This document shows positions 11,390-24,299 of a stretch of 64,000 nucleotides of DNA, piece by piece. This DNA is from Welwitschia mirabilis (lineage: Eukaryota > Gnetophyta > Gnetopsida > Welwitschiales), in the NCBI GenBank assembly GCA_051453625.1, contig JBOZIK010000001.1, forward strand, positions 74,828,181 through 74,892,180, in the 5' to 3' direction. Both the position numbers and the translations under genes were made by a program. Under the pieces are notes generated by a model, which made no database searches, was not told where the DNA came from, and saw only the letters and a program-made list of their open reading frames with translations. The stretch's first letter is position 1. Each line of letters begins with the position of its first letter.

Positions 11390-12088
11390 CGAAAGATTAC
11401 ACAAATATGCATTATAACAAACATCTTAGTAAAAGAGAAATGCAAATAAGATTTATCTTATCTTTAATTATTAGCACACAAATATAACATAACTTTTATA
11501 GAAGTATGTACATTATATTTATCATGGAAGACATGTGTCCATGCAAGAATCATCCTCTACTATAACTAATTAAGATATGAAAAATGATTAACAATAAATA
11601 GACTAATTTAGAAGAGAAAGAGATTTGCATAGGATTAATCATTCCAGTCATAAAACGTGACTAGTATTATACTTATCATGATAATAAATATCATTAATTA
11701 ACAAAGTTTATGGATAACATTTCATCCTATTCAATAGTTTATATGGCATTGAAGGAAGATTTGTTTGACAAGACTTTAATTATTATTTTAATATATTTTG
11801 AAGTTCTTTAGGGATGAGTTTTAAATTAAGCTTAAAAGACAAAGATTTTATGTCCAAACTTAGACAATTAGAAAGTGGATATTCAATTATAATACATATT
11901 TGAAGTTTAACTAATTAAAGTTTTGCATTAAAGAAAAGATATATCCAAAAGAAGATAAATTTAAAGTACAATGATTAAAATAGAAAGAAGTAGAAGCTAC
12001 TTAGGAATATAAAATATATGTTTTTTAGTAAATAACTAAGCTCTATTATTTAATTTTTGAGGACAAAACTTTTTAAAGAGTAACGAAA
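11390..12088 (+). pseudogene. Chromovirus-like gypsy B, pol C-terminus
   Basis: Just before the LTR the frame reads 'EVEAT*EYK' at about 11988-12013, with the stop at the Trp of the conserved A-T-W-E motif at the end of a chromodomain (TGG to TAG). It continues to 'FEDKTF' about 30 bases before the LTR. Chromovirus integrases end with A-T-W-E and then an '(L)EDK' block just ahead of the polypurine tract, and this segment matches. The part upstream of about 11800 is too decayed to align. The region from 11596 recurs at 12525 across a gap (assembly overlap). Confidence 0.55.
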
Positions 12089-12524
12089 TATCACATCCAA
12101 ATTTTTAAAGGTCTAAAAACTTTTAATGGTCTAAAAACTAGATAAAAATAATATTTGGAAAGTAGGACCTACTAATATAATTTAATTACTATATTCTTTA
12201 TTTATTCTTTATTTATTATCTTATTAGTTAAGATGTAATTACTTTATAAAAATTGTTGCGTTGTAATTATTATTTTAAGTATCTCTTTTCTTATAATAGT
12301 AATAATTAATAACATTATTTTCCCTTGGTTATTTAATTATAATATTTAATGGCTACATTAGTGGTTATATTATTTTATATTCTTTTTGTAGCTTTTGTAT
12401 TAATTTATCATGATTACTATATTTNNNNNNNNNNNNNNNNNNNNNNNNNNNNNNNNNNNNNNNNNNNNNNNNNNNNNNNNNNNNNNNNNNNNNNNNNNNN
12501 NNNNNNNNNNNNNNNNNNNNNNNN

Positions 12525-13340
12525 AATAGACTAATTTAGAAGAGAAAGAGATTTGCATAGGCTTAATCATTCCAGTCATAAAACGTTATACTTACCATGA
12601 TGATAAATATCATTAATTAACAAAGTTTATGGATAACATTTCATCCTATTCAACAGTTTATATGGCATTGAAGAAAGATTTGTTTGAGAAAACTTTAATT
12701 ATTATTTTAAGATATTTTGAAGTTCTTTAGAGATGAGTTTTAAATTAAGTTTAAAAGACAAAGATTTTATATTTAGACTTAGACAATTAAAAAGTGGATA
12801 TTCAATTAGAATACATATTTGAAGTTTAACCAATTAAATTTTTCATTAAAAGAAAGATATATCCAAAAGAAGATAAATTTGAAAGTACAATGATTTAAAG
12901 AGACAGAAGTAGAAGCTACTTAGAAATATAAAATATATGTTTTTTAGTAAATAACTAAGCTTTATTATTTAATTTTTGAGGACAAAACTTTTTAAAGAGT
13001 AACGAAATATCACATCCAAATTTTTAAAGATCTAAAAATTTTTAACAGTATAAAAACTAGATAAAAATAATCTTTGTAAAGTAGGACCTACTAATATAAT
13101 TTAATTACTATATCCTTTATTTATTCTTTATTTATTATCTTATTATTTAAGATGTAATTACTTTATAAAAATTGCTGCATTGTAATTATTATTTTATGTA
13201 TTTCTTTTCTTATAATAGTAATAATTAATAACATTATTTTCCCTTAGTTATTTAATTATAATCTTTAGTGGCTACATTAGTGATTATATTATTTTATATT
13301 CTTTTTTAACTTTTGTATTAATTTATTATTATTATTATAT
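12525..13340. repeat. Assembly overlap B: repeats 11596-12424 across a 100-N gap
   Basis: The right contig begins with 'AATAGACTAATTTAGAAGAG', identical to position 11596. It stays collinear until it reaches the sequence at which the left contig stops (12424), then continues into unique DNA. The two copies differ by scattered substitutions and small indels. The gap 12425-12524 is exactly 100 N. This is the pattern of two overlapping contigs left unmerged, probably two haplotypes. Confidence 0.85.
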
Positions 13341-13703
13341 GTTTTGAATTTCTTATTTTATTCTATGTGAGTTATTGTTGTAATGACTATAATTATTAGA
13401 ATACATCATGTTGGCTTATTTTAACATTTTATATTAGTAGTGTATGCTAAGTAACACCCATAACTATCAAATTGCACTTTTTCTATTTAATATTTATTCA
13501 TTATGAAAAATATTTCTTAGTGGATTATCTTAATATTTTATCATAATAATTATAACTAATGGAATATTGAACATTTATTATTTATTGCTATGATGAAATG
13601 CTAATACAACTAGTGACTAGAGAAGGTAATGATTAGGGTTATGGAATCCTTACCATCTTATTTTCATATTCTTGTGTCTCTTTATATCCCTACATCCTCG
13701 TAC

Positions 13704-13711
13704 TATAAATA
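13704..13711 (+). promoter_or_regulatory. TATA box of the gypsy B LTR
   Basis: TATAAATA lies in a C/T-rich context about 696 bases into the LTR. It is the best TATA match in the region and sits where the U3/R boundary would be expected. Activity is unlikely given the age of the element. Confidence 0.5.
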
Positions 13712-13854
13712 GAACTTTTGTCTCATCTTACTTGTATAGTTTTGAAAAATCCTCTATTATTAGATCTTAGTGATTTTAAAACTTAAAGCTTGGAAAGCAT
13801 TGGAGTCTTGAAATCTTTAAATTCTTCAAGTTCATAAAGTTGTCATCTAATTTT

Positions 13855-14145
13855 GGGTAGGATCCTAACATATTTTCTTCATTTCTGGTATGGTCTTATG
13901 CTATTCTTAAATCTTGTATGGTTCTAGGATTCATTTTATTTCTTGTGTGATCCTGGCATATTTTCTTTATTTCTTGTATGATCCTATGCTATTCTTATGA
14001 TGTTGGAATTCATTTTATTTCTTGTATGATCCTAGCATATTCTCTTTATTTTTTATATGATGCCTTATTTTGTATTTTTGTATGGTTCTAGATAAATTTT
14101 TCATCTTATATGGTTGTTGCATACTTCCTATTTCTTGTATAGTTT
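13855..14145 (+). repeat. Degenerate minisatellite 1, about 27-32 bp period
   Basis: The core 'CTTGTATGATCCTA' recurs about nine times with drift (near 13884, 13913, 13940, 13972, 14018, 14050, 14078, 14107 and 14133). It alternates with 'GCATATTTTCTTTATTT'-like spacers. It lies downstream of the LTR TATA box, so it would fall in R/U5. Confidence 0.75.
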
Positions 14146-14484
14146 GAAATCTCTTCTTAAACTTCCTTTTTATTAATAATTTTTTTGATCAAGTCTTGTA
14201 ATTTATCCTTAGTAATCCATCTTGAGATTATTTTGTAATTGATCATTTACTTGTATTAAGATATGTTAAACTATGAAAATATACTAACTAGGGTCACTAG
14301 TTATTTGAACCTCATATGTTGATACTCTCTATTATGAGCCTCATAATCATGGGACTAGACCTCCAGGAAGAAAATTAAAAGAATATAATCCAATTTACCA
14401 TTTAATCCCTTTTAGTTATGTGCAACTAGATTACTAAAAATTATTGTGAAATAATAGTAAAGAAGATAATACAAAAATTAGGTC

Positions 14485-14705
14485 TTAATCACATCTTAAA
14501 TTATTTTGGAGTTGCATTCTTGGATTTTTTTTTTATGTACATCTTGGATTATTTTGGCATTGCATTCTTAGGATATTCTTACTTATATCTTAGATTATTT
14601 AGGTAATACATCTTGTATTTTGACAACACATCTTAGATTATTTTAGCAATGCATCTTGGATTGTTTTAATAGTACATCCTAGATATTCTTGTAATTCCTT
14701 ATCTT
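14485..14705 (+). repeat. Degenerate minisatellite 2, about 23-30 bp period
   Basis: The core 'CATCTTGGATTATTTTGGCA' recurs about seven times with changes, ending near 'CATCCTAGATATTC'. It is a second array of different sequence in the same presumed LTR. Confidence 0.75.
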
Positions 14706-14760
14706 ATACTTGAGAATCATATACCTACCTATTCCTTAATGTATTCCATACTGGAATCTA

Positions 14761-16899
14761 TGATGGTTAGATTTCTTACACCATACTTGCATATGTAGGA
14801 AGTTGCAAAAGGTGATGTTGAAAAAAGTCATGGTTGCAATACAAATTGCATGTCATAAACGTGTTTTCATATTTTATTATAGAACCATATCTATCTAGAG
14901 CCTTATGCACTTTTTTGATAGTTTATCTACTTAATTATTACATGTTTATATTATCCTATACTATCATATAGCTTGATATGCTATAGAAATTTGTCATGCT
15001 CTAGCTGTATTATTATTTAAGCATAGATAAACATTTGATATTTTTTGTAATTTTAAGAAACATAGATGATCTTTCTTCTTAATAAAAAAAATATTTTTGA
15101 GAATTACATATGTGTACTTATGTATTGTTATCTTATTGGAATATTAAAATGTAACTAGTTTATTTTCTATAACTAGAAGTTATAAGTATAGTTATTTTTT
15201 GTGTGTTATAATTTGTTTTCAAGCGAAGCTATAGCATAATCAGTTAAATTTAAGGTGATGTATATTATGAGATTGTTAAAATTATATGTTAAAAATGGTC
15301 CAAAAATCATTTGAAAAGATGATGATTGAAGGATAAAATATGATGATTTATGAAATAAAAAATGGACAATGAATTTCTATGAATCTGTTTCTATGAATTT
15401 TTAACATATATACAATTGTTGGAATAACTAGGAATTAATCACAAAATGTATTAGTTAAATGATTACTAATTATGTACAATAAAATAACAATTCTAGATAT
15501 GAAAGTTAACATCATTGACTCTATTAAGAGTGACATCAAGAAAAATTAGTTATAGAGCCTTAAGACTAAGTTAAAATGTTTGCAAATAAGTATTAGTATG
15601 GAACAAGAATTAAACTAATAGGAATTTATATTAATTTTTCATTAAGTATATAATAAGATAAAATGCTAGTACCATGAAATTAAAAAATAAAAAATCTATA
15701 GGTGAAGAAGAATGAAATAGAAAGAAAAAGTAAAATGGAATAGAGATACTTTAAGAAGTAGATATCTCATTAAAATAAAATTTAAACTAACCAAAAATTT
15801 AGATGTGTAAAAGATCTGGTGAAGATATCTTAGTTAGAAATTAAATGAACATAAAAAAAATAGATGATAACATCAATGAAGGCTAACGATGGTAGTGGAT
15901 AGGATTTTAAATACACATAGGCCATAAGTAATATAATAGAAACTCAGGTAAAGGTTATAAAAAACTTGTGTAGGAATTTAGAAAGTACTCAAAATATCAG
16001 GTATTAATAGGAATAAGATAAAAGTTAAATCATAGGATCTTTGATTATCAATAATAGATTATCTTATATTTGTAAGAGATTTAGTTTCAAATGGTAAACT
16101 CACATAATAGAAAAACAAAGTGTTCTTTCTTACGGCTTTCTAAATTTTAAACACCATATGAAATAGAATAAATTAAAGTGGATAATTGTGGTACGTAATT
16201 GAAATAATGGGATTTGTAAAGGTATCATGCAACTAATGCATAAATAAGACAAAAAAAAAGTCAAGGAGATTGGTCCATTAAGTGTAAAAAATATTTTTTT
16301 ATTTTTTTAATTTATATTTGTGGATTTTTTTAAAGATAGTTTGGAGCAAAGAAATGGTAAAACTTTTGCAAGGCAATAGTAATTAAAAAAACTTAAGTTA
16401 CCATTGGTTAAATGGATTACATCACTAAAAAGCTCCAATCCCATCTTAATTTTATTTCATTTTCTTTTTTCTTTCATAGGAATCTAAGTTTGATGCTATT
16501 GAACATTTAGTATTATAATACTTTATTCTAATAGATGTAACATGTTGTACTAGGAGGGTTTAGTGCTACATTGTCAAAAAGTTTCTCTAGCTAGATGTAA
16601 TTGAATGTGCCATAAATAAATCATTATATCTACATTACCAATAGGCATACATATCCTTGATGAAATTAAGTAAATTCAATAGAATTGATCATAGTCAAAT
16701 GTGATAAAAGACATTCAATATTTTTATTAATTTGTTTTTCTCTTATTATTTTATTTTCTTTTATATTCATAGTGAATGAAAGTGGGTTATTGAATCATGT
16801 CCATGAATGCCTTAAAATAAAGAAACACCATGAAAGAATAAAATTTATTATTTTCCTTAATTCTAAATTAAAGATCTCTAAGGCATGTAAACTTTAATA
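14761..16899. other. Unassigned AT-rich sequence
   Basis: I found no retroelement domain here. The 3' part may be the 3' untranslated region or LTR of minus-strand gypsy C, which ends near 17040. A 70-codon + strand open frame (16685-16897) starts in low-complexity Ile/Leu/Phe text and lacks any recognisable motif. Confidence 0.35.
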
Positions 16900-17039
16900 A
16901 GAAAAATTAATATAGAGATGATCTATTCATGAAAGGAAAAAAAAATTCTAACTTTACTAAGTTTTTAAAATGATAAATATCACTTTATTAATGAATCATT
17001 AAAAATGTAATAAATCAAGAATAGTGAGCATCATGAACT

Positions 17040-18000
17040 AGGGATAAATGGTAAGATTTAGCATGATAACCAGTTTCTTTAATTCAAAATTGGGTTTTTG
17101 GGTTTTCTATGAGGAAAGTATCATGAGGCAATACTTTCTTAATTGTGTAAGGATCTAACAGCTTAGAAACTAGCTTAAACTATCTTAATTTAAATAAATG
17201 TAATTGAGAGTTATATAATAAAACCAAAAGACCTTCTTTAAATTTCTTTTGTTGAATGTATTAATCATGAAGGTTTTTCATTTTTAGTTTGTTGAGATTT
17301 ATGTTTTCATAAGAATCATTTTTAATCTATTATAGTTCATTAAGTTAGATAAGTCTATTTTTCATTGCCATATCAAAATTAAGTTTTAGGTGTTTTATGC
17401 CCCAATATGCTTTGTGTTCAAGCTCTGTATGAAGATGACATGCTTTTCCATAAATGAAAATTTATAGAGTGACATTCCTAGAGGGGTTTTTTATGCTATC
17501 TTATAAGCCCATAAGACATTACTTAGTTTTTAAGACCAATTATTTCTAGTTGAAATCACCACTTTCTATAATATCCTCTTGATTTCTCTATTTGTAATCT
17601 CAACTTATCCACTATTATAGGGTGATATGGTGTTGCAATCCTATGGGTGATTCCACACTTGGTTAAGAGAATTTTAAACATCTTGCTAAAAAAATAACTA
17701 TTACCATTACTAATCAAGAACCTAGTGTATCTAAATCTATTTAAAATATTGGTGTTAAAAATGTCCACTATAGTTTTAGAATCATTGTACTTATAAGCAT
17801 GAGCTTCTATCCAATTAATAACATAGTCAATGCATACTAGGATTTACTAATGCCGTTTTGAAGGTGGGTAAGGTTATTGGAAACCAATACCCCAACCATA
17901 AAAAATATCTACAACCAAGATAGGATTCAAGTTTTTTTTACATGATTTACAAAAACAATATGATTCTTTAAAGATGATAGGCTTATAAAGTTTAGATTTC
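17040..18000 (-). pseudogene. Gypsy C integrase
   Basis: On the minus strand, 17768-17556 reads 'RFRYTRFLISNGNSYFFSKMF' and 'LLTKCGITHRIATPYHP', the core of a plant gypsy integrase. The second catalytic Asp (usual ISD) is Asn (GAT to AAT). Further on (17230-17040) 'FKEGLLVLLYNSQLHLFK' and 'LLDPYTIKKVLPHDTFLIENP' match the integrase C-terminus ('GDxVLLFNSRLxLFPGKL ... GPFxVxxVxPxGxVE'). Stops and frameshifts break the frame. It is closest to Athila/Tat-type integrases such as gypsy A in this window. Confidence 0.85.
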
Positions 18001-19330
18001 AAGATACAAGTAGAGTTTTATTAGTAGAAAAACAATCATCACATGCTTTCAAGTTATATGATTTAAATGTTTAGAATCTCAATTTGGGTGATGCATCTTT
18101 AAAGGATTTAGTTAGTACAATATTTAAAAAGATATGGAACATTCCAAATGAAATATTTCACATAACTTAAGAATTTTCTTTTGTCACTAAGGATCCAAAT
18201 AAAAGGCAAGGTTCCATAGACAAGATAGTTTGTAATATTAGCATACAAAGGTACTTTAAAATGAAGAAAAAACACTCATCATAAAATAGATCAATAGCAT
18301 AATCAATTTCATCATACATAAGCAGAAAGGGTAATGACTAGTTGTGTAGTTAGATAATGGGTTCTAAACTAACTTTACTCTTAAGTGGTTAAAAGATTAT
18401 AAACATTTATAAGTCCACTCAAAAGGAACATCTTTACCTAAAACATAATATAAAGGTTTGGTAATTTTAAAATTATATATGAGTATTTTATAGTACTCAA
18501 CATGTCCAAGAAAAGATCTAACATATTTATCTCTCTATAAGGTAGGTAGATGAGTAATTAAAGAAACAATCATAGAGTCCACTTGGACTCCATCACTAAA
18601 AATGATGTGACCTAATGGAATTCCCCTAAATATCCTAAAGTGGCACTTTTCCCAATTTAGAACTGAATGTTTAATATTATATCCAATGAAAATAAGCGCA
18701 ATGTTTTTAAGACAATGTTTAAAATGTATTTTGTATACTAAAACATTATCCAAAAACGTTTAAAAATAAGTCTTTAAAGATAAAGAATAATGCTAATAAT
18801 ACAATGTTGTAATGTAGTAGGTGAATTACAAAGTTCAAAGGGCATTCATTTGTAGGTAAACATTCCATAGGAACAAGTTAAATTAGTTTTTTCTTAATCT
18901 TCAAGGGTAACTTCTATCTAGCTATATCCTAAGTATCCATTCAAGAAATAGTAAAATAGTTGTCCAGCTAATTACTCAAAGATTTGATCAAAAAATAATA
19001 AAGAAAAGTGATCCTTCATAATTACAACCTTAAGTTCCTATAGTCTATGTACATTTTCCTCTTCATACTATGGATAGGTTCATTGTATTCACTATATAGT
19101 AGTATAATCTAGACTTCTTAGATAATGTTTGAGTTGAATTCATCCACTTGCTATTAAAGATAGGATAGGCAATACCATTACCTAAGAGTTTGATTATCTC
19201 ATTCTTCATAGCTTTTATTAATGTGGATTTAAGTATTCATTAGAGTTTAATGCTTATTTTGCCTTTATTTTCAAGGTAGATGTGGTGGATGAAAAATACT
19301 AAGATTAATGTCCCTAATTTTTGATAGGAT
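18001..19330 (-). pseudogene. Gypsy C reverse transcriptase and RNase H
   Basis: On the minus strand from about 19230, 'IIKLLGNGIAYPIFNSKW' opens RT. Next come 'MPFELCNSPTTLQHCIISI' (about 18845-18785) and 'MDNVLVYKIHFKHC' from 18753, where the usual M-D-D is M-D-N. 'VLNWEKCHFRIFRGIPLGH' follows. The connection reads 'YVRSFLGHVEYYKILIYNF ... LGKDVPFEW' (about 18520-18390). RNase H towards 18100 is badly decayed. A near-identical copy of 18610-20524 follows the 100-N gap, so this is one element and not two. Confidence 0.87.
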
Positions 19331-20064
19331 TCATCTAACATATTACTTATGTTCTTTGAAAAGATTAACCAAGGCATCCTCTTATGTAGGAGATAGGATT
19401 AAGAAAATCACTATAGGATTATTCCAATTATCTTTAAATAAAGCATAATTGAGATCATTGGATAATAATTTTAACTTACTAATAAGGTTATCCTCTCAAC
19501 TAATAGTTGGTTGTAGCTTACATGAAGAAAGGGTTTCAGAGTTATCAATAGAGATAAAAATGGTTTTAGTTTCATTAACTTAACTATCATCACTCTCTTT
19601 TAAACTCATAATATTAGGGTCCTAGGAAAGTAGGAGGTTCTTCTTCATCATTTTGATTAATTATCTAAATGATTTAACTAGTAGATTATTTTAGATTTTG
19701 CATAATTTTTTTAAATCTTTCTAAGATGAAGGGGTTTTGTTGATTAAACTATTATAATAACTGAACTATTGTTATGATGCATTAATAAGATGTTGGATTT
19801 CTATAAATTTATCAAGTTTATCTTATAAAATACTTGAAGAGATTTATTAAGATTTGGGAGATAAATGACATTAGGATTCATAATCATGAAAGTAAAATAG
19901 AGATGGATCATTTTATGTAGAGGCATAAAGAGTTTGAGTGGTGTATGAAGGGGCATCTAAGTCTTGATATTACAGGTACTCTCTTATGGTTTTCTTAGGT
20001 TAAGGACTAAATAGAGTATGAATTTTATGATTCTAGATGAAAGAGTAAGGATTATAATTTATGT
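19331..20064 (-). pseudogene. Gypsy C pre-RT linker and upstream pol remnant
   Basis: The minus-strand frame shows a decayed 'L..K...AIGW..(A)DI.GI' type linker and a 'KPSxxxQRRLNP'-like stretch near 19300. Upstream of about 19520 the sequence is collinear with gypsy C but I could not place the protease motif. Confidence is limited by frameshifts. Confidence 0.45.
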
Positions 20065-20095
20065 NNNNNNNNNNNNNNNNNNNNNNNNNNNNNNN
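20065..20095. other. 31-base N gap
   Basis: The overlapping copy fills this gap: at 22081-22105 the corresponding interval between ATGT and CATTA is about 21 bases. The estimated gap size is therefore slightly too large. Confidence 0.8.
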
Positions 20096-20624
20096 CATTA
20101 TAAATTGTAATAAAAATAATTAGTAAGATTTATATTGTTAAATGCACACAACATGTGAAAATATTTAATATGACACAAACATTTGCTCTATGAAAGATAA
20201 ATAAGTTTTAATGTAAGAAGCTAAAAGTATTAGTGAGGAAAAATGGTGATGCTAATGAATTCATATAAAATGATATTCATAAAAGATGGAAACATAGGTC
20301 TTAGAATAAGTAATAGCTTTAAATAATAGGTTATTACAGCTAACTAACAAGTAAAGACTAAACGCAAATTCTAGAATGGGGTAATGCATAAATGAAAAAC
20401 TATAATATAATTTAATGTAAAAAAATTCAAATATTAAAGTAATTCCTTAAGATTTTTGTGATGGTGATTTTTTTTTTTAGAATTTATCTTTAAGTACCTA
20501 CTAAGAAAATCACTTGAGATAGATNNNNNNNNNNNNNNNNNNNNNNNNNNNNNNNNNNNNNNNNNNNNNNNNNNNNNNNNNNNNNNNNNNNNNNNNNNNN
20601 NNNNNNNNNNNNNNNNNNNNNNNN

Positions 20625-22494
20625 GGCCTAATGGAATGCTCCTAAATATCCTAAAGTGGCACTTTTCCCAATTTAGAACTAAATGTTTAATATTATATCC
20701 AATGAAAATAAGCTTAATGTTTATAAGACAATGTTTAAAATGTATTTTGTATACTAAAACGTTATCCAAAAACTTTTAAAAATAAGTCTTTAAAGATAAA
20801 GAATAATGCCAAGAATACAATGTTGGAATGTAGTAGGTGAATTACAAAGTTCAAAGGGCATTCATTTATAGGTAAACATTCCATAGGAACAAGTTAAATT
20901 AGTTTTTTCCTTGATCTTCAAGGGTAACTTCTATCTAGCTATAGCCTAAGTATCCATTCAAGAAATAGTAAAAGAGTTATCTAGATAATTACTCAAGGAT
21001 TTGATCAAAAAAATAATAGAGAAAAGTAATCCTTCATAATTACAACCTTAAGTTCCTATAGTTTATGCACATTTTCCTCTTCATACTATGGAAAAGTTCA
21101 TTGTGTTCACTATATAGTAGTATAATATAGACTTCTTAGATATTGTTTGAGTTGAATTCATCCACTTGCTATTAAATATAGGATAGGCAATACCATTACC
21201 TAAGAGTTTAATTATCTCATTTTTCATAGCTTCTATTATGTGGATTTTTTAAGTCTTCATTAGGGTTTAATGGTTATTTTGCCTTTATTTTCAAGGTAGA
21301 TGTGGTGAATGAAAAATACTAACATTAATATCCCTAATTTTTGATACGATCCATCTAACATATTACTTATGTTCTTTGAAAAGGTTAACCAAGGAATCCT
21401 CTTATGTGGGAGATAGGATTAAGATAATCACTATAGGGTTATTCTAATTGTCTTTAAATAAAGCATAATTGAGATCATTGGATAATAATTTTAACTTAAT
21501 AATAAGATTATCCTCTCAACTGATAGTTGGTTCTAGCTTACATGAAGAAAGGGGTTCAAAGTTATCAAGAGAGATAAAAATGGTTTTATTTCATTAACTT
21601 AACTATCATCACTCTATTTCAAACTCATAATATTAGGGTTCTAGGAATGTAGGAGGTTCTTCTTCACCATTTTGATTAATTATCTAAATGATTTAAGTAG
21701 TAGATTATTTTAGATTTTTCATAATTTTTTTAAATCTTTGTAAGATAAAGTGGGTTTGTTTATTAAACTATTATAATAATTGAACTATTGTTATGATGCA
21801 TTAATAAGATGTTGTATTTATATGAACTTATCAAGTTTATCTTATAAAATACTTAAAGAGATTTATTAAGATTTTGGAGATAAATGACATTAGGATTCAC
21901 AATCATGAAAGTAAAATAGAGATGGATCATTGTATGTAAAGGCATAAAGAGTTTGAGTGGTGTATGAAGGGGCATCTAAGTCTTGATATTAAAGGTACTC
22001 TGTTATGGTTTTCTTAGGTTAAGGACTAAATAGAGTATGAATTTTATGTTTCTAGATGAAACCGTAAGGATTATAATTTATGTTTAAGAGATTTTAATGA
22101 AATACATTATAAATTGTAATAAAAATAATTAGTAAGATTTATATTTTTAAATGCACACAACATGTGAAAATATTTAAGATTACATAAACATTTGATTTAT
22201 GAAAGATAAATAAGTTTTAATTTAAGAATCTGAAAGTATTAGTGAGGAAAAATGGTGATGCTAATGAACATAGGTCTTAGAATAAGTAACAACTTCAAAT
22301 AATAGGTCATTACAGCTAACTAACAAGTAAAGACTAAATGCAAATTCTAGAATGGGGTAATGCATAAATGAAAAACTATAATATAATTTAATGTAAAAAA
22401 TTCAAATATTAAAGTAATTCATTAAGATTTTTGTGATGGTGAATTTTTTTTAGAATTTATCTTGAGGTACCTACTAAGAAAATCACTTAAGATA
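20625..22494. repeat. Assembly overlap D: repeats 18610-20524 across a 100-N gap
   Basis: After the gap 20525-20624 the right contig restarts at the gypsy C RT and stays collinear with the left contig. It reaches 'CACTTAAGATAGGT' (22480-22493), where the left contig ended ('CACTTGAGATAGAT'). Differences include substitutions and a missing stretch of roughly 35 bases near 22262 relative to about 20258-20292. This is probably the second haplotype of the same locus, so RT here should not be counted twice. Confidence 0.87.
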
Positions 22495-24240
22495 GGTATA
22501 ATAGAAATAGAAGATAAATAGAAGAAATATTTTTTCCACTAATTTTCTTGATGTCTTTTCTTTAAATCTCTAAAATATCAACCCTTGTTAAAAAAATTAG
22601 TATACTATTCTAGTTAATATTTTAAAGAAAGTAAGGAAATAGAAAAAAATAAAAAAACAAAACACAAAGGAAAGAAAGGAAAAAAACAAATAGAAAAATA
22701 AGTCATGATATTAGATTTTATTAGTCAAGTGCTAAGTAGGATTAACACTAATCCACTAATAATAATAAGGAGAAATAAAAAGAAAATAAAAGCACTAGAA
22801 AGGGTTTAGTACAAAAGAAAATAAAAAGAAAAAATAAAATTTAAAAAGATATCTAAAAAATGGTATAAAAATTATAAAAGTCTATGCATGTTCATCATAG
22901 CTATGATGCCACTATTACTAGGAATGTTGCCAAAATGGTATCCATAGTAGAATTTGGCTAAGATGGTATATATCATTGATGTATAATAAATAGCAAGATA
23001 ATTATAGAAATACAAATCTTCAATGGCTAGATCCAAAAATTATCAATAATAGTAGGACTTATATTTATAGTATAGTCCTAGGATCATTATTTAATATAGA
23101 TAGCTATTGTGAGCTCTCAATAAAGTAAGCATAATTACAATGAGTATAAGATACATAAAACATATAAGAGAACTATGAATGGAAAATAACATCAATGCTA
23201 GTATAATGATTTTAAGAAAAACATATGTTCAATAGTTAAATTCATATAGCTTCTACTCTAGCTCAAGCATAATGGTAGAAATTCATCCATCATAGACATG
23301 AGGCTTATGTAGTTCTAGCTCAAAAACAGTGGCATAATCACATCTTCCATAGGCATGAGGGTATTGTCTCTAAGCCATATAGCCTTTAAAGAAATAATAG
23401 TAAAAGCATAAAAGGGAGTGGTCTACTAAAATATAGTAAATAAAGATTCAAATTATGAAGCTAAATTCGAAATAAAAATCACCATTAGATCTTAAGGTAA
23501 TAACATGCCTTAGTCATTCTTAGGCATAAAAAGTATGAACTTAATCATAACTTGATATCAAAGTAATGCATTAAGAAATAAATATGTAATACTTTATTAT
23601 TAGAATAGTAAACACATATAATTCATAAATAGCACTAATTGTAACTATAAAGCATCACGCTAGCATAAAGTCTAGTTCATTCCTGATGGAAGGACTAGAA
23701 AGAATGCATGATTAAAGCTCTTATAATCTCTTGTACAATATGATAAATTCTAGATTATGTTAAGTAAAGGGAAGTAAGGTACTTATAATCCAAAATTAGG
23801 GTTTCTAATTAGAATTTCTAAGGCCTAATAGGATTATTCTTTAGAATTTCCAAAGTGTACAGGCTCATCCTTTAGTTATGGGAAGAATTTTAAGGGATTT
23901 TTCTTATAAAATATTATTTAGTTGTCATATACTTTTGGAAATGCATAAAATGGACTACTTTATTAAGAAATAGGAAACGTAGGTTTGAGTACATTCTACA
24001 CATAGTAACTAGCATCATCACTCTTAGAACTAGCATTATTGCCAATAATGCTTAGCACACTTTCACTTTTATCATAATACTGCATACGATGTAAATATCC
24101 TAGAAAATAATAATAATTAAGGTATATTATTATTAAAACTAGATTTGCATGATCTTAAGCATAATACATGCATTAAAGTATTATAGTTATTAAATTAACA
24201 TGATACTAAGGCTTAAATTGCTTACCGTAGTTTTTTCATG
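22495..24240. other. Unassigned region upstream (minus sense) of gypsy C, with a small tandem repeat
   Basis: Contains an A/G-rich stretch (22620-22700) and a two-unit tandem repeat of about 56 bp (23249-23303 and 23305-23360). The repeat shares 'TCTAGCTCAA' and 'CAT...AGACATGAGG'-type words. It may be gag, 5' untranslated region or LTR of gypsy C, but no motif confirms this. Confidence 0.35.
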
Positions 24241-24299
24241 TCATCATTAAAACATGAATATTTGAAGATAGAAAATTTAAGATTTAGATATTTAGAAAT

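Larger units (their letters stand above)
12089..14760 (+). mobile_element. Chromovirus-like LTR of gypsy B (start duplicated by assembly overlap)
   Basis: The LTR starts TATCACATCC (decayed from TGTCAC) at 12089 in the left contig and at 13008 in the right contig, directly after the pol end. The same start word opens the LTRs at 53954 and 62911. A TATA box lies about 696 bases in, followed by two minisatellites. No primer-binding site was found downstream, so the 3' end is a guess. The element may be truncated or a solo LTR. Confidence 0.5.

Noticed and set aside
13855-14145. CRISPR-like spaced repeats
   Set aside because: Repeats are degenerate, spacing is irregular, the spacers are themselves related, and the context is a plant LTR.
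18610-22494. Two adjacent gypsy RT copies as a tandem duplication
   Set aside because: The second copy starts exactly after a 100-N gap and ends where the first contig stopped. An unmerged contig overlap is the better explanation.
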